Positions 52,488 through 62,600 of a stretch of 64,000 nt of DNA are shown here, piece after piece. The translations under genes were made by a program, and so were the position numbers. Source of the stretch: Acetatifactor sp. (GTDB taxonomy: Bacteria > Bacillota > Clostridia > Lachnospirales > Lachnospiraceae); NCBI GenBank assembly GCA_024695935.1, contig JAILHH010000022.1, forward strand, positions 140,745-204,744, read 5' to 3'. The notes below the pieces were generated by a model, which ran no database searches, was not told the origin of the DNA, and saw nothing but the letters and a program-made list of their open reading frames with translations. Every line of letters starts with the position of its first letter. Positions within the stretch are counted from its first letter, which is position 1.

Positions 52488-52640
52488 TTATTTATTCATT
52501 GATACCTTCTTTTTAGTATATCCCAGAATTCCAAGCCCGCATAGTGAAGCTGAGAAAAGGAAATACCATAATCTTAAATCATTAGGATCCTAGATCTCAG
52601 TTGGTCCAAAATGGTCTGAAGTCACCTGCAGTCTTCCACC
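52488..52640 (-). pseudogene. Broken C-terminus of a membrane-anchored surface protein
   Basis: On the minus strand a frame ending at TAA 52488 codes for DLRLWYFLFSASLCGLGILG and YTKKKVSMNK, a C-terminal anchor helix with basic tail. Just upstream in the same frame are LQVTSDHFGPTEI and then an in-frame TAG before DPND. That is the sequence style of the end of large Lachnospiraceae surface proteins. The stop codon and lack of a longer frame show it is a remnant. The 52640-52705 stretch shows nothing else. Confidence 0.55.
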
Positions 52641-52705
52641 TTCTCTCTGTTTATAGGTTTTCCATAACCGACAAACCCTACTGCCGAAGCAAGCGGATAA
52701 TTCCC

Positions 52706-53728
52706 CTATACCCTGACTTTTCCTGTCAGGATATCCTTGTAATCCGCAAGGTTTTTTCTGAGAAGTTCAGGGATCTTTAACTCATAGGGGCAACGAGTCA
52801 TGCACAAGCCACAGTCCACACACTTTTCGATCTTCATCATCTCTTCCTGCCAATGCTTAGAGAGCCAGCTTTCTGATGGTGCTCTTCGGATCATCTGCGA
52901 CATTCTGGCACACTGATTGATAGTGATGCCCACGCTGCAAGGTGCGCAATACCCGCATCCGCGGCAAAAATCACCCAAAAGTTCCTTTCTGTCCGCATCG
53001 ATCACTGTCCTGATCTCATCTGTCATTTCCGGCTCTTTATCAAAAAATGAAAGCCATTCATTTAATTCTTCTTCCCTTTGGATACCCCATATGGGTAGAA
53101 CAGGGTATTGAAGCATGAACGCCATACAGGCCTTAGAATTATTGAGGAGGCCTCCGGACAGGCCCTTCATGGCGATAAATCCCATGCCGGCTTTCTCGCA
53201 TGCTTTTACGAGAGCAATGTCTCTGTCTGTGGCAAGATACGAAAAAGGAAACTGCAAAGTCTCGTACAGCCCGCTTTCAACGATTTCCTCAGCCACACCG
53301 ATCTTGTGAGCTGTGATACCGATGTGCAGGATCTTGCCCATCTCCTTTGCCTGTAACATGGCTTCATACATACCGGTTCCGTCTCCCGGTCGATAACATT
53401 GAGGCACGCAGTGAAGCTGGTACAGATCAAGATGATCCGTCTTTAAGTTTGATAATGTGGTATTTAAATCCTCCCAAAACTTCTCCGGAGTCTTTGCCTG
53501 AGTCTTACTTGCTATATAAACTTTGTCCCTCATGCCTTCAAATGCGGCACCGACCTTTTCCTCGCTGTCGGTGTATGCTCTGGCAGTATCAAAGAAGCGC
53601 ATGCCTCCGTCATAAGCCTTTCGAAGAAGCTTTACCGCCATGTCCTTACTGACTCTCTGTATAGGTAAAGCTCCAAATGCATTCTGCGGAACCGTTATTC
53701 CGGTCTTTCCCAGTGTTATGTTCCTCAT
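52706..53728 (-). CDS. Aldo/keto reductase with C-terminal 4Fe-4S domain
   Basis: 340 residues. The barrel has the AKR residues: RFFDTARAYTDSE (Asp/Tyr), IASKTQAKTP (Lys) and LYQLHCVPQ (His). A ferredoxin-like section at about 245-320 has CRGCGYCAPC and CVDCGLCMTRCPYEL, enough cysteines for two clusters. Such fusions in anaerobes reduce unknown carbonyl substrates with electrons from the clusters or NADPH. ATG 53728 with GGAAGGG upstream. It follows the hydrolase gene by 33 bp on the same strand. Confidence 0.92.
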   Translation of the reverse strand: MRNITLGKTGITVPQNAFGALPIQRVSKDMAVKLLRKAYDGGMRFFDTARAYTDSEEKVGAAFEGMRDKVYIASKTQAKTPEKFWEDLNTTLSNLKTDHLDLYQLHCVPQCYRPGDGTGMYEAMLQAKEMGKILHIGITAHKIGVAEEIVESGLYETLQFPFSYLATDRDIALVKACEKAGMGFIAMKGLSGGLLNNSKACMAFMLQYPVLPIWGIQREEELNEWLSFFDKEPEMTDEIRTVIDADRKELLGDFCRGCGYCAPCSVGITINQCARMSQMIRRAPSESWLSKHWQEEMMKIEKCVDCGLCMTRCPYELKIPELLRKNLADYKDILTGKVRV

Positions 53729-53761
53729 ATAACCCTTCCTTTCAACTGAAAAACATCAGAT

Positions 53762-54589
53762 TTATACGCTTTGCGCGCATTTCTCTGCCATCTCCTCTAT
53801 CAGGTGATTTACCCTTTCGGGAGCATCAGTGTTGGAATTATGCCCTGCATCCTTTATCCACTCTATAGGTATTCCGGAATATTTGTGCCAGGCTTTGCTA
53901 TAACGTATGCAAGACCCTGCGCGGTCTTTTTCTCCGCATATCAAAAGCGCGGGACATTTAATTTCATAGGGCAGATCTGCCTCCATGGCCTCTGCCAGCA
54001 TTCTAAAACCGTGGCCGGATATCTTCGCATATCTGTCCTGCTGCCCGTCATAGGTCATCATCATCTCATGCATCAAATTTCGACCGTACTCTGTGGTCGC
54101 AACACCTTTTGATCCGGTTTTTAACAATGATTTCCAGGGATAATATCGATACACCGGTTCCATCTGCTTAAGCATCCAGATTTCCGCTCCGGTCACATAT
54201 CTTCGTTGCAAAGGAGCCGAATCAATTGAAACAAAACCTCTTAAATTCTCCGGATACAGCTGAGCAAAAGCCTGTCCCACATAACCGCCCATTGACTGTC
54301 CGACGATAACAGGATCATCAAAGCCTTCTTTTTCCAGGATCTCATTAACCCAGCGCGCTTTATCCATCAGATCAAAATCAAATCTAAACGGCCAGGAAGC
54401 TGCATGCCCCGGTGCATCCCACACAAAAAGAGGATACTTCCCTTCGAAATATTCGATCTGTTTTTCAAACAGCCTGTGATCGGCAGTAAGCCCCGGCAGA
54501 AAAACAAGCTGAATATCTCTTCTGGCGGCATCCCCGTTTATCCAATAATGAATATCTCCACATGATGTGTGAAAAATTTGTTCCTTCAT
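53762..54589 (-). CDS. Alpha/beta hydrolase
   Basis: 275 residues. The oxyanion segment FLPGLTADHRLF, the nucleophile elbow GQSMGGYVGQ, the acid region ICGEKDRAG and the C-terminal His in IKDAGHNSN make up a complete catalytic triad. Physiological substrate unknown; esterase, lactonase or C-C hydrolase is possible. GGAGG is six bases before ATG 54589. Probably cotranscribed with the aldo/keto reductase. Confidence 0.9.
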   Translation of the reverse strand: MKEQIFHTSCGDIHYWINGDAARRDIQLVFLPGLTADHRLFEKQIEYFEGKYPLFVWDAPGHAASWPFRFDFDLMDKARWVNEILEKEGFDDPVIVGQSMGGYVGQAFAQLYPENLRGFVSIDSAPLQRRYVTGAEIWMLKQMEPVYRYYPWKSLLKTGSKGVATTEYGRNLMHEMMMTYDGQQDRYAKISGHGFRMLAEAMEADLPYEIKCPALLICGEKDRAGSCIRYSKAWHKYSGIPIEWIKDAGHNSNTDAPERVNHLIEEMAEKCAQSV

Positions 54590-54773
54590 GTTTCACCTCC
54601 GGGATCCGGTATGTTCATCTATCCTTACGACACTCAAGACTATACATTTATATTGCCACAAATCACGCCTTTTTAACAGTATTTTTTCCGTATTAATGCT
54701 GTATGAGTGTTCTCCGTTACAGGGCGCCTTCTAACGCCCGGCCTTCCCCGAAAACACCTTTATTTCAAGCCGG

Positions 54774-55385
54774 TCAGGCAATTCTCGCATCTCTCAAAGT
54801 ACAGTAGGTAAATCCTCCTTCCTTGTAAGTATCAAAAGTTCCGATCACGCAGATGTCCTCGCCTTCCTGTGGATAATCATCCGGAAAGGTATACTCATCT
54901 GTAAGAACAAATTCTATTCCCTGGGCACAGCACGCAGTAGCATCTGATATAATACATGCAAAATAACACTTGCCTGAGCTTTGATCGCGATACATAGTAA
55001 ACATGCCGTTCATCTTTACCGTCTTACCTATATAATCACTCGGCGACACCATCATGTTGTAAACTTCAGAATAAACCACAGTACTTGAAAGTATCGTCAG
55101 GTCAACATCTATTCCATCTGTCGTACTGAGAAGTTCTTCTGATGACTCAGGTTCCGGTTTGGGTGCATCCTCGCTGACTCCATTCTGCCTTGCTTCATCG
55201 ACCTGTTCAACCTGCTGCCCTTCCGTTTCCGATTTACTGTCTGCTTTTGCCATTTCCTGCTCCAATACATCATTTACACCGGTCGACTTGTTTGATATCT
55301 TACCGTTTCCGGTTTCATTGTCGCCACAGGCAGTCATAGCAAAAACCAGCAAAACGCAAATGAAAAGACTAAACATTTTTTTCAT
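54774..55385 (-). CDS. Lipoprotein linked to the zinc-type ABC operon
   Basis: 203 residues. The lipobox is MTACGDN, followed by an acidic/Ser-rich tether to about residue 95. The C-terminal 105 residues, from MMVSPSDYIGKTVKMNGMF to CTLRDARIA, carry CYFACIISDATACCAQGIEF and a likely OB-like barrel, similar in feel to DUF1980/TIGR03943-type proteins that accompany zinc transporters. The ATG overlaps the upstream permease stop by one base, so it is in the operon. Function unknown; cysteines could bind metal (inference). Confidence 0.75.
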   Translation of the reverse strand: MKKMFSLFICVLLVFAMTACGDNETGNGKISNKSTGVNDVLEQEMAKADSKSETEGQQVEQVDEARQNGVSEDAPKPEPESSEELLSTTDGIDVDLTILSSTVVYSEVYNMMVSPSDYIGKTVKMNGMFTMYRDQSSGKCYFACIISDATACCAQGIEFVLTDEYTFPDDYPQEGEDICVIGTFDTYKEGGFTYCTLRDARIA

Positions 55386-56230
55386 TATCCTCTACCTCCT
55401 ATCCTTCCTGCCACGTAACAGACTGCAAAGGCTGCCACATCCACAGCAACTATCGTAGAACCTACCGGTGTGCCTGCCAGTATAGATATCAGTATTCCGG
55501 CAAGTGCACAGACAACCGACAGAACAGCCGAACAGATCGTCACGCCCTTAAAACTCCGAAATATCCGCATGGCCGAAAGCGCCGGAAAGATGACCAAAGC
55601 AGATATCAATAACGAACCTACCAGATTCATTGCAAGTACTATTATGACAGCAATGACCACTGCGATCAGAAGGTTGTATCTTTCCGTCTTAATTCCGGTA
55701 GCTTTTGCAAAATTCTCATCAAACGTTACCGCAAATATCTTGTTATAGAACAGAACAAATATCACTACGACAGCAACAGAAAGAATAATACAAAGCCAAA
55801 CCTCTTTCTGCGTCAGGGTAAGGATCGATGTGGATCCAAAAAGCGTTGAACACACATCTCCGGACAGATTTGACGAAGTGGAAAAGATATTCATTATCAG
55901 GTATCCGAACGCCAGCGCCCCTACAGATATCATTGCAATGGCGGCGTCACCCTGTATCCTTGTATTCTGCCCTGTCCGCAAAAGAAGGATCGCGCTTATG
56001 ATCGTGATGGGAAGCACCAAAAGCATTTCATCTGTCAGATCACAAACAGCCGCGATCGCCATAGCACCAAAGGCCACGTGTGAAAGCCCGTCCCCTATGA
56101 AAGAGAATCTTTTTAAAACAAGCGTCACGCCCAAAAGTGATGAACACAAAGCGATCAGAATGCCGACAATAAGAGCATACCTTACAAAAGGGTATTGCAG
56201 ATACATCCCCAGTTTATCGATCATTTCCAT
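55385..56230 (-). CDS. znuB: Metal ABC transporter permease (zinc type)
   Basis: 281 residues, eight or nine transmembrane helices, ABC-3 family. LKRFSFIGDGLSHVAFGAMA near the N-terminus and NLVGSLLISALVIFPALSAM late in the sequence are family marks. It forms the channel of the ATPase and binding protein coded upstream. The start could be ATG 56230 or ATG 56224; the first lies five bases after AAAGG. Its start overlaps the ATPase stop. Zinc over manganese is argued by the His-rich loop of the binding protein. Confidence 0.88.
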   Translation of the reverse strand: MEMIDKLGMYLQYPFVRYALIVGILIALCSSLLGVTLVLKRFSFIGDGLSHVAFGAMAIAAVCDLTDEMLLVLPITIISAILLLRTGQNTRIQGDAAIAMISVGALAFGYLIMNIFSTSSNLSGDVCSTLFGSTSILTLTQKEVWLCIILSVAVVVIFVLFYNKIFAVTFDENFAKATGIKTERYNLLIAVVIAVIIVLAMNLVGSLLISALVIFPALSAMRIFRSFKGVTICSAVLSVVCALAGILISILAGTPVGSTIVAVDVAAFAVCYVAGRIGGRG

Positions 56231-56933
56231 CACCGCCTTTCTGCTGCATCATGAAATTCTTTCCCGCGCTGCTTTCAAGATATTCATCCTTTGAGCCGAA
56301 AAACACGCTGTCACCGATATGAAGGATGTGTGATGCATACTGCACTGCCGAACCAATGTCGTGACTGATCATAATGATCGTGATCCCCTCATGGTTCAGC
56401 TGTGCAATAAGCTCATACATTTCCGCCGTTACCTTCGGGTCAAGTCCCGACACCGGCTCATCCAGAAGTAGTACCTTGCCCGTGGCGCAGAGAGCCCTTG
56501 CAAGAAGAACTCTCTGTTGCTGGCCTCCGGACAGTTCCCTGTAGCATCTTCTCGCTAACGGAATTATCCCCATGCGGTCCATGTTTTTTTCTGCCAGTTT
56601 TTTTTCGTCGCGGCTGTAGAACGGTCTTTTTTTGCTCCGTCCCTGACATCCGGACAAAACAATTTCTCTCACGGAAGCCGGAAAATCCTTCTGTGTCACC
56701 GTCTGCTGAGGAAGGTAACCTATTTCATTTGCCTTAAGCCCATCACCGGCAAGTATCTGCCCTCCGGCGGGTTTCTTCAGACCAAGCAGTGTTTTCATAA
56801 GCGTTGTTTTTCCGGAACCATTTTCTCCCACGATACAAAGATAATCACCGGAACTTACAGTAAAATTCAGTCCACTTACTATTATCCGGGAATCATATCC
56901 AAGCGACAGATCCCTTGCGGTAAGTAAAGCCAT
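56214..56933 (-). CDS. znuC: Metal ABC transporter ATP-binding protein (zinc type)
   Basis: 239 residues. Walker A GENGSGKTTLMK, signature LSGGQQQR, Walker B LLLDEPVSGLDP and switch His in ISHDIGS, with the SYLPQ-like GYLPQQTV of metal importers. It drives the ZnuB-like permease. AGGAGGGG is six bases before ATG 56933. It starts 12 bp after the binding-protein gene. Confidence 0.92.
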   Translation of the reverse strand: MALLTARDLSLGYDSRIIVSGLNFTVSSGDYLCIVGENGSGKTTLMKTLLGLKKPAGGQILAGDGLKANEIGYLPQQTVTQKDFPASVREIVLSGCQGRSKKRPFYSRDEKKLAEKNMDRMGIIPLARRCYRELSGGQQQRVLLARALCATGKVLLLDEPVSGLDPKVTAEMYELIAQLNHEGITIIMISHDIGSAVQYASHILHIGDSVFFGSKDEYLESSAGKNFMMQQKGGDGNDR

Positions 56934-56945
56934 AGCATTCCCCTC

Positions 56946-57971
56946 CTATCTCAATGCTTCTCTAAGTACTTCCAGATTGCTTTCCATGATGGATAGATAA
57001 GATGCACCGTTTTCAACATCTCTTGCCGTAGTGGCCTGCATGGAATCCATTGTAAGGATCTGCTGGTCATGTGTCTGAGTGTTTTGAACGATTGTCTCCG
57101 CAATCCTGTGGTCTGTTCCTTCTATGGTCATAACCGCATGAAGAGAAAGCTCATCTACTTTTCCCGCAAGAAAAGTGATCGTCTCAAAGCTTGCCTCCGT
57201 CTCAGCTGAGCATCCAACAAAAGCCGCATAATAATCAAGCCCATAGTCATCCACCAGATAACGGAAAGGGAAACGATCTCCAAAAAGAATCGTATTCGCC
57301 AAACCACCGGAAACTACATTTTTGTATTCACCGTCAAGCGCATTCAGCTTCTCCTGATAAGAGTCTGTATTCGCCTTATAAACATCGGCATTAGCCGGAT
57401 CGATCGATTGAATCGCATCAGATATCTTTTCTGTCAATACAGATGCGTTGCGCAAGGATAACCATACATGTTCATCGTATTCCGTCTCTCCGTCTTCATG
57501 CTCATGTCCATGGTCATGGTCCTCATCTTCATGGTCTTCGTCTTCATGGTCGTGATCATGTTCCTCCTGCATTCCTTCGACCACTTCCTCTTCTTTGACA
57601 AAATCACCCAGAACTTCAAGAAGATTGATAACAACCATATCTTTATTGGTAGCTTCCTTGAGGGCATCCTCTACCCATTCATCAGATTCCCCACCAACAT
57701 AAATGAACAGATCGCAGACCGATATCTTCAAAATATCTTCAGCAGACGGCTGATAGCTGTGAAGATCTACGCCACTGTCCAAAAGCATTGTTACTTCCGC
57801 GTCTGCAGGGTTTTCGCCCAGGATGCTCATCACCCAGTCATATTCAGGGAAAATGGTAGTTACAATCTGAAGCCCTTCGCTTCCGCCTGAAGCAGTGCTG
57901 CCTTTTCCGCATGCCAAAAGACAGCCTGCCATCATAATGGCGACAATAAGAATAGAAATATATTTTTTCAC
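56946..57971 (-). CDS. znuA: Metal-binding lipoprotein of the zinc-type ABC importer
   Basis: 341 residues, started by GTG 57971 with GGAGG seven bases upstream. The signal peptide ends in the lipobox LLACGKG. A cluster-A1 binding fold follows with the ligand His in DLHSYQPSAED, a long His/Asp/Glu-rich loop (EHDHDHEDEDHEDEDHD in part, about residues 140-160) and HVWLS directly after. The His-rich loop is the hallmark of zinc-specific members (AdcA/ZnuA). A late EGTDHRI and DSM region closes the site. Confidence 0.93.
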   Translation of the reverse strand: MKKYISILIVAIMMAGCLLACGKGSTASGGSEGLQIVTTIFPEYDWVMSILGENPADAEVTMLLDSGVDLHSYQPSAEDILKISVCDLFIYVGGESDEWVEDALKEATNKDMVVINLLEVLGDFVKEEEVVEGMQEEHDHDHEDEDHEDEDHDHGHEHEDGETEYDEHVWLSLRNASVLTEKISDAIQSIDPANADVYKANTDSYQEKLNALDGEYKNVVSGGLANTILFGDRFPFRYLVDDYGLDYYAAFVGCSAETEASFETITFLAGKVDELSLHAVMTIEGTDHRIAETIVQNTQTHDQQILTMDSMQATTARDVENGASYLSIMESNLEVLREALR

Positions 57972-58004
57972 AGTAAAACCTCCATTTATTTCATTTTTTA
58001 CACG

Positions 58005-58046
58005 AAAAAAAGGCGCACTGATCCCCTAAGAAGGAACAAGCTTGCC
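58005..58046 (-). terminator. Imperfect hairpin with T-run between the CPIC protein gene and znuA
   Basis: On the minus strand GGCAAGCTTGTTCC pairs loosely with GGATCAGTGCGCC and is followed by TTTTTTT. It may be an attenuator that lowers znuA expression, or a weak terminator with a separate znuA promoter beyond it. Confidence 0.4.
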
Positions 58047-58061
58047 CTGACGGAGGTTGAT

Positions 58062-58373
58062 TCAATTATTTAGGCGAACCCTTAATGAAACAGGGGTATT
58101 CTGCTTACGAACGCAAACAGAAAAAAGAATTGAAATGCAAAGCAGAGTTGCCGGAATTACAGCAACAGACTGAACGGCAGCACCGTTACTTATCTGCTCC
58201 AGTGTATTTTCGCAGAACCGGATACCGGCACAAATAGGGCAGTCATCACCCGAGCAGTCATGATCTGCCTCTGCCGCAATAAAAGAAATGGAAAACAGCA
58301 CAATAACGAGCATCATCATAGCCATAATACCCGCTGCAAACCTCTTCGATTGTAAGTTCTTAAAACCTGTCAT
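58062..58373 (-). CDS. Small membrane protein with CPIC motif, upstream of the zinc operon
   Basis: 103 residues. A hydrophobic helix (about 12-33) precedes DHDCSGDDCPICAGIRFCEN, a compact group of three Cys, Asp and His residues that could bind metal, and a second helix at about 67-88. It resembles small proteins that sit beside zinc importers of Clostridia, but no family name is sure. ATG 58373 has AAGGAAAA upstream. It is 90 bp upstream of znuA on the same strand. Confidence 0.7.
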   Translation of the reverse strand: MTGFKNLQSKRFAAGIMAMMMLVIVLFSISFIAAEADHDCSGDDCPICAGIRFCENTLEQISNGAAVQSVAVIPATLLCISILFSVCVRKQNTPVSLRVRLNN

Positions 58374-58439
58374 GTCTGTTTTCCTTCAGTTTGTATAAGT
58401 TTCTAAATCATATATCGACCATACTCTTTTAATAAAGCC

Positions 58440-59333
58440 TTATGTTGTATGTAAAAATCGATTCCTGAGCTCTCTGATTTTGTGAAAGCAATCATTTAAC
58501 ATATCAAAGTCAACTGTACCATCCTTTGCCAGGGCAGTAGACTCAACTGTAAAATCACCTATATAACCATACTCACCAAGTTTCTCAAAGAAACCCTCAA
58601 AGTCTATATGTCCCGCGCCAATGGGAAGTACCTGCATATGACCCCAGTCCATGTATCCACCGCCATAATCATTTACATGCAAGTGCCTGATCCGGTTTTC
58701 CTTAACAATATACTCATATTCCACGGAAAAAATCTTCATAGTCTGATCATGAAATTCTGCCATCTTTGTATCATATACAAAGCCGGCATCAGGATATTTC
58801 TTTGCTACCAGATCAACATTCTCCAAAGGACTGTTGGTATTACATATTACATTCTCCACCAGAAGTTCTATTCCGCTTTTTTCTGCCAACAACTTCCATT
58901 CGCCAAATCTCTCTACGTTTTTTTCGATATTTTTATCAGATACGGTTCCATTCCATAGATGAAGAACCATTTTTTCTGCTCCAAGTTTTTCAGCCAGTTT
59001 CAGATTAAGCTTAAACCTTTCCGTTCCCTGCCTGAAAGTTTCCCTGTCTTCATCCGCAGTCATTAAATGATCATGAAATCTCCCGTCCGAAAATGTGGTT
59101 GTCATACCACACAATGCTTCCCCCAACGATTTTTGACTATGTATTACAGGTATGTTTAAGTCATAAGATTTCACAGCCGCAATTACATCATCCAAAATAG
59201 GATACCATGAACTGCTCATCATAAGTTCAAAGCCATCACAATCTAACCTCGATGCATATTCTTTTAGCAATGTATAGTCATTATTATTGGCTTTACCAAT
59301 GATCGCTCCCGATGAGCATAAAATCTGATTCAT
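58440..59333 (-). CDS. Sugar phosphate isomerase/epimerase (xylose isomerase-like TIM barrel)
   Basis: 297 residues. The AP-endonuclease-2 type barrel shows GFELMMSSSWYPI, VIHSQKS, MVLHLWNG, LLVENVICNTNS (metal ligand Glu), FVYDTKMAEFH, IRHLHVNDYGGG (His) and IGAGHIDFEGFF, DFTVES (Glu). Metal-binding Glu, Asp, His and Glu are thus in place. Substrate may be a keto-sugar, inosose or related; not resolved. ATG 59333 was chosen, since the GTG upstream abuts GGAG. It is 66 bp upstream of the CPIC gene on the same strand. Confidence 0.85.
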   Translation of the reverse strand: MNQILCSSGAIIGKANNNDYTLLKEYASRLDCDGFELMMSSSWYPILDDVIAAVKSYDLNIPVIHSQKSLGEALCGMTTTFSDGRFHDHLMTADEDRETFRQGTERFKLNLKLAEKLGAEKMVLHLWNGTVSDKNIEKNVERFGEWKLLAEKSGIELLVENVICNTNSPLENVDLVAKKYPDAGFVYDTKMAEFHDQTMKIFSVEYEYIVKENRIRHLHVNDYGGGYMDWGHMQVLPIGAGHIDFEGFFEKLGEYGYIGDFTVESTALAKDGTVDFDMLNDCFHKIRELRNRFLHTT

Positions 59334-59460
59334 AATACCCACACTCCATTAATGAATAAGCTTAAAATACTTTTAACGATTGTTTCAAGAAATTTATACG
59401 CATATGATCAGTGTATCAAACACCTGTTGATTGTTCAACACACATTCAAAAAATGGAAAA

Positions 59461-59500
59461 ACGCCTGACAGTAGCAATTATGTTACCATCAGGCATTTTA
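59461..59500 (-). terminator. Intrinsic terminator, surface-esterase gene
   Basis: GCCTGA pairs with TCAGGC, with the inner arms GTAGCA and TGTTAC; on the minus strand it is followed by GTTTTTCC. It is about 105 bp after the gene stop. Confidence 0.75.
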
Positions 59501-59567
59501 TTTATTATATTATAGTTTTTGCTCGCTATATCAAAATAATAGCAACCCCTGTTTTCGGGCGTATCAG

Positions 59568-59600
59568 AATGAACACTGACACCTGTCCCCTATGTTCATT
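59568..59600. repeat. Hairpin with GACACCTGTCCCC core, possible interspersed repeat
   Basis: AATGAACA and TGTTCATT form an 8-bp stem around CTGACACCTGTCCCCTA. Sequences with a GGGGACAGGTGTC core are known as dispersed REP-like elements in many bacteria; a single copy is seen here, five bases after the gene stop. Confidence 0.45.
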
Positions 59601-59604
59601 ATAG

Positions 59605-62600
59605 TTACTGAACCTGAAGGATCTGGCCGATTTTAATTTTGGAAATGTTTGTAACCTGAGGGTTCATGCCTGCAAGCTTGGATAAAGTCATGTGAAGCTT
59701 TCTTGCGATCTTGCTCATGGAATCCCCCTTAACGACTGTGTATGTGGAACCGCTGAAGGTAACTTTTTCGTTAACCTTTCCGTCTGTTACGGTCACAAGA
59801 TAATCACCGCCGCGCTTTAAGCCAAACAATGCATTTCCGGATTCAACTATCTTGAATGAACCACAGTAATCAAGCTTATTGTCGGTAGCATTGTAGCGAT
59901 AAAGGTTAGCGTTTTTTCCGGCATTCTCTTTTCCGAGTGCCATATGCATATTTACATTGAATAAAAATGCGCCTGTATCTTTTACGGAAATCTGCTTGTT
60001 AACAGCTGCCTTCTTAGCGCTTATAAGAGCCGCGGGAATATTGGACGATGTATCTGTCATAGTAAGATCAAGAGCACCGACATTTCCTTTAATATCCTGT
60101 CCGCTTACTGAAAGTGCGGTTCCATTTCCGCTGTGGAAAGCAAGAGTAGCATTTGTTCCCTTAAGAAGTTCTACAACATTTGCAGGAATGACTGTAGAAG
60201 CTGCTGCAGAAATGTTAAGGTTTCCGTTTTCGGGATGAGCTGCTGCCTCTGCAACCTTTGCCTTCACGCGTGTCTGAACCTCCGTCCAGTTAATGCTTGC
60301 AGGAACGCTTATCGCAGGTGCTGCTGAAACTGCTGCGGTTGATGCGGCTGCAGGAGTTGTTGCAGGAGTTGTCTCCTTAGCAGGAGTTGAAGGAACAGAG
60401 GGCTCTGAAGCAGGCTCCTCTGAAGGTTCCTCTGAAGGCTCTTCTGCTGTGTTATCCGCATAAGCTGTAGCTTCATAGAAGCCTTCGCTGTTTTCTACAG
60501 TGTTAAGCATTACCTCATTTTCACCGCCTGCGCGATAAAAGAATGTAACTGCTGTATCTTCAGTTACAGTAAAGTTTCCTTCAAATGCACCATCCTGATC
60601 GTCGATAACATTCTTATAGCTGTATGTTCCGGGAGCTACAAATGCTGTTATCATGTAAGCATTTGATGCTGTCTGGATCATTTCAAGATCTTCTATTGAT
60701 TCACCCAAAGTCAATACAACCGAAACATCTGCAGTTCCGATAGCTGCTTCATATGTCTCTCCACCGTTTAATGCAAAAACAGTGGTTCCGTCTGAAAATG
60801 AATCAAAAATGCTCTGTGTTACAGAGTTAACCCAAAGTACATATGTGCCTGTTCCTTCACCACCTGAAAAAGTAACTCTCTTGTTCTCTGAGGGAACTTC
60901 GCCGTTACTCCAAACGCGGTCAAAATTAACCTTGTACTGATATGTAATTGAGTTTGCGGGAAGTGTATAAGTAAACTCTCTTGCGAATACACCGCCTCCA
61001 AGGTATTCAAGGGTTGAAAGAGGATTGGTCTGATCCCATCCGCCGAATTCCTTGAATTCTTCTACACCGTTTCTGTTAAAGAAGTTACCTGTCCAGTTTG
61101 CAATCTTTTTGATATCCTGCACGGGATTTCCGTTTGCATCTTCATGCTCATCCTGTCCGGTTACCACTGAATTGGTGGTTGCAAAATAGCGGATAAGAAG
61201 ATCAAATGCAGATGAACCTGCATTAATGCTTCCTTCATAAATAGTCTCGCCATTGCAAAGAATTGCGTAATCTTCAACTCCTGCAGGGAAAGTAACGTTT
61301 GCCTCATACATGCCCTGTTCATACAGGCTCATGTTTGTGATGTCATCTCCCACGCAAACCTGAAGGAAATCGCCGGGGCAAACGCTTACGGGTTCTTCGG
61401 GCTCCTCAGGCTCCTCTGAAGGATCGGGTTCGGGAGCGTTTGCAACTTCCATTTCATAGAGACTTACATATGCTCCGATCACATTTGTCACGTGAACGCG
61501 CACGTAACGATAATTAACTGTATCGAATCTTACCACTTTTGCATCTGTGCTTGCATTGCTTGAAGAAGCAATTACAGTGTAACCTGCATTGAGGTCATTG
61601 GTACCTTCTAAAACAAACTCTGCGCGATAAGAATCACTATAATCTCCGGTTGCACCGAAATAAAGAGTTACCTGGTTAAATGTTTTTGCAGTTCCTAAAT
61701 CAACAGCAAACCAGGGATCGGGATCTTCCTGATGGAGAACGATGAATGAACCGTAGTTACCGTCTGTAAGGTTTCCGACATTTCTTGCACCGACTCCTGC
61801 TGAGCTTCCTCTTGCATTTGAAGAAGCGCTTCCCTGCTTCTGAAGAGCAAGATTGGATCCGTCTACCACACCTCTTCCGGAAACATCAGGTACATTGGAA
61901 AGGTCACGGTAAATTCCCGCATACTGATATGCCTTCTGCTCCACAAGATTTACGGTAGCAGTATCATATGTGATACGATTGTTTCTGAAATCTGCACTTT
62001 CAACAAGGGCCTGTACCACAGATGCATCCTCGGCGGAAAACTGAAGCAAAGGCTGCTCGCTTCCCTGCATTGCATAGAAAATTGAACTTGCGGAAATAAG
62101 TGATGCAAGATCATTACCATGTACATTGTCACCGTTTCTGTACCAATGCTTTCCTTCGTTAAAATACAAATCGTAGTATGCTTCACCGCTAGGTGCCAAA
62201 AGCGCACCGTTTTCCTGAGCTACTGCCACATATGCCTCAGTGAAAACCGTCTGCATGGACTCGAATACATCCTCATTTGACCAAGGCATGTAAAGAACCA
62301 GCCGAGGCTGTGAGGGAGCCTCCTCAATCCAGGGCATAAATGCGTCAACACCCTGGCGAAGCAGTGCCTCTGTAAAACCGGATGATTTTTCCTGAAGTAC
62401 CACATAGTCATAATCACCCTCTACAATTGCAGCTCTTGTACTTGCTGCAAGAATGTCTGCCTGATCGAACAAAGATGCACCCATCTGTGTACGTGTGTCC
62501 ACGCAAGCTTCTATTCCTGCATAAGCAAAAAGTTTTTCAAGTTTACCTGCAACATCGTTGTAACGGGTAAGGCTGTTACCTACCATGAGAATACGAACTG

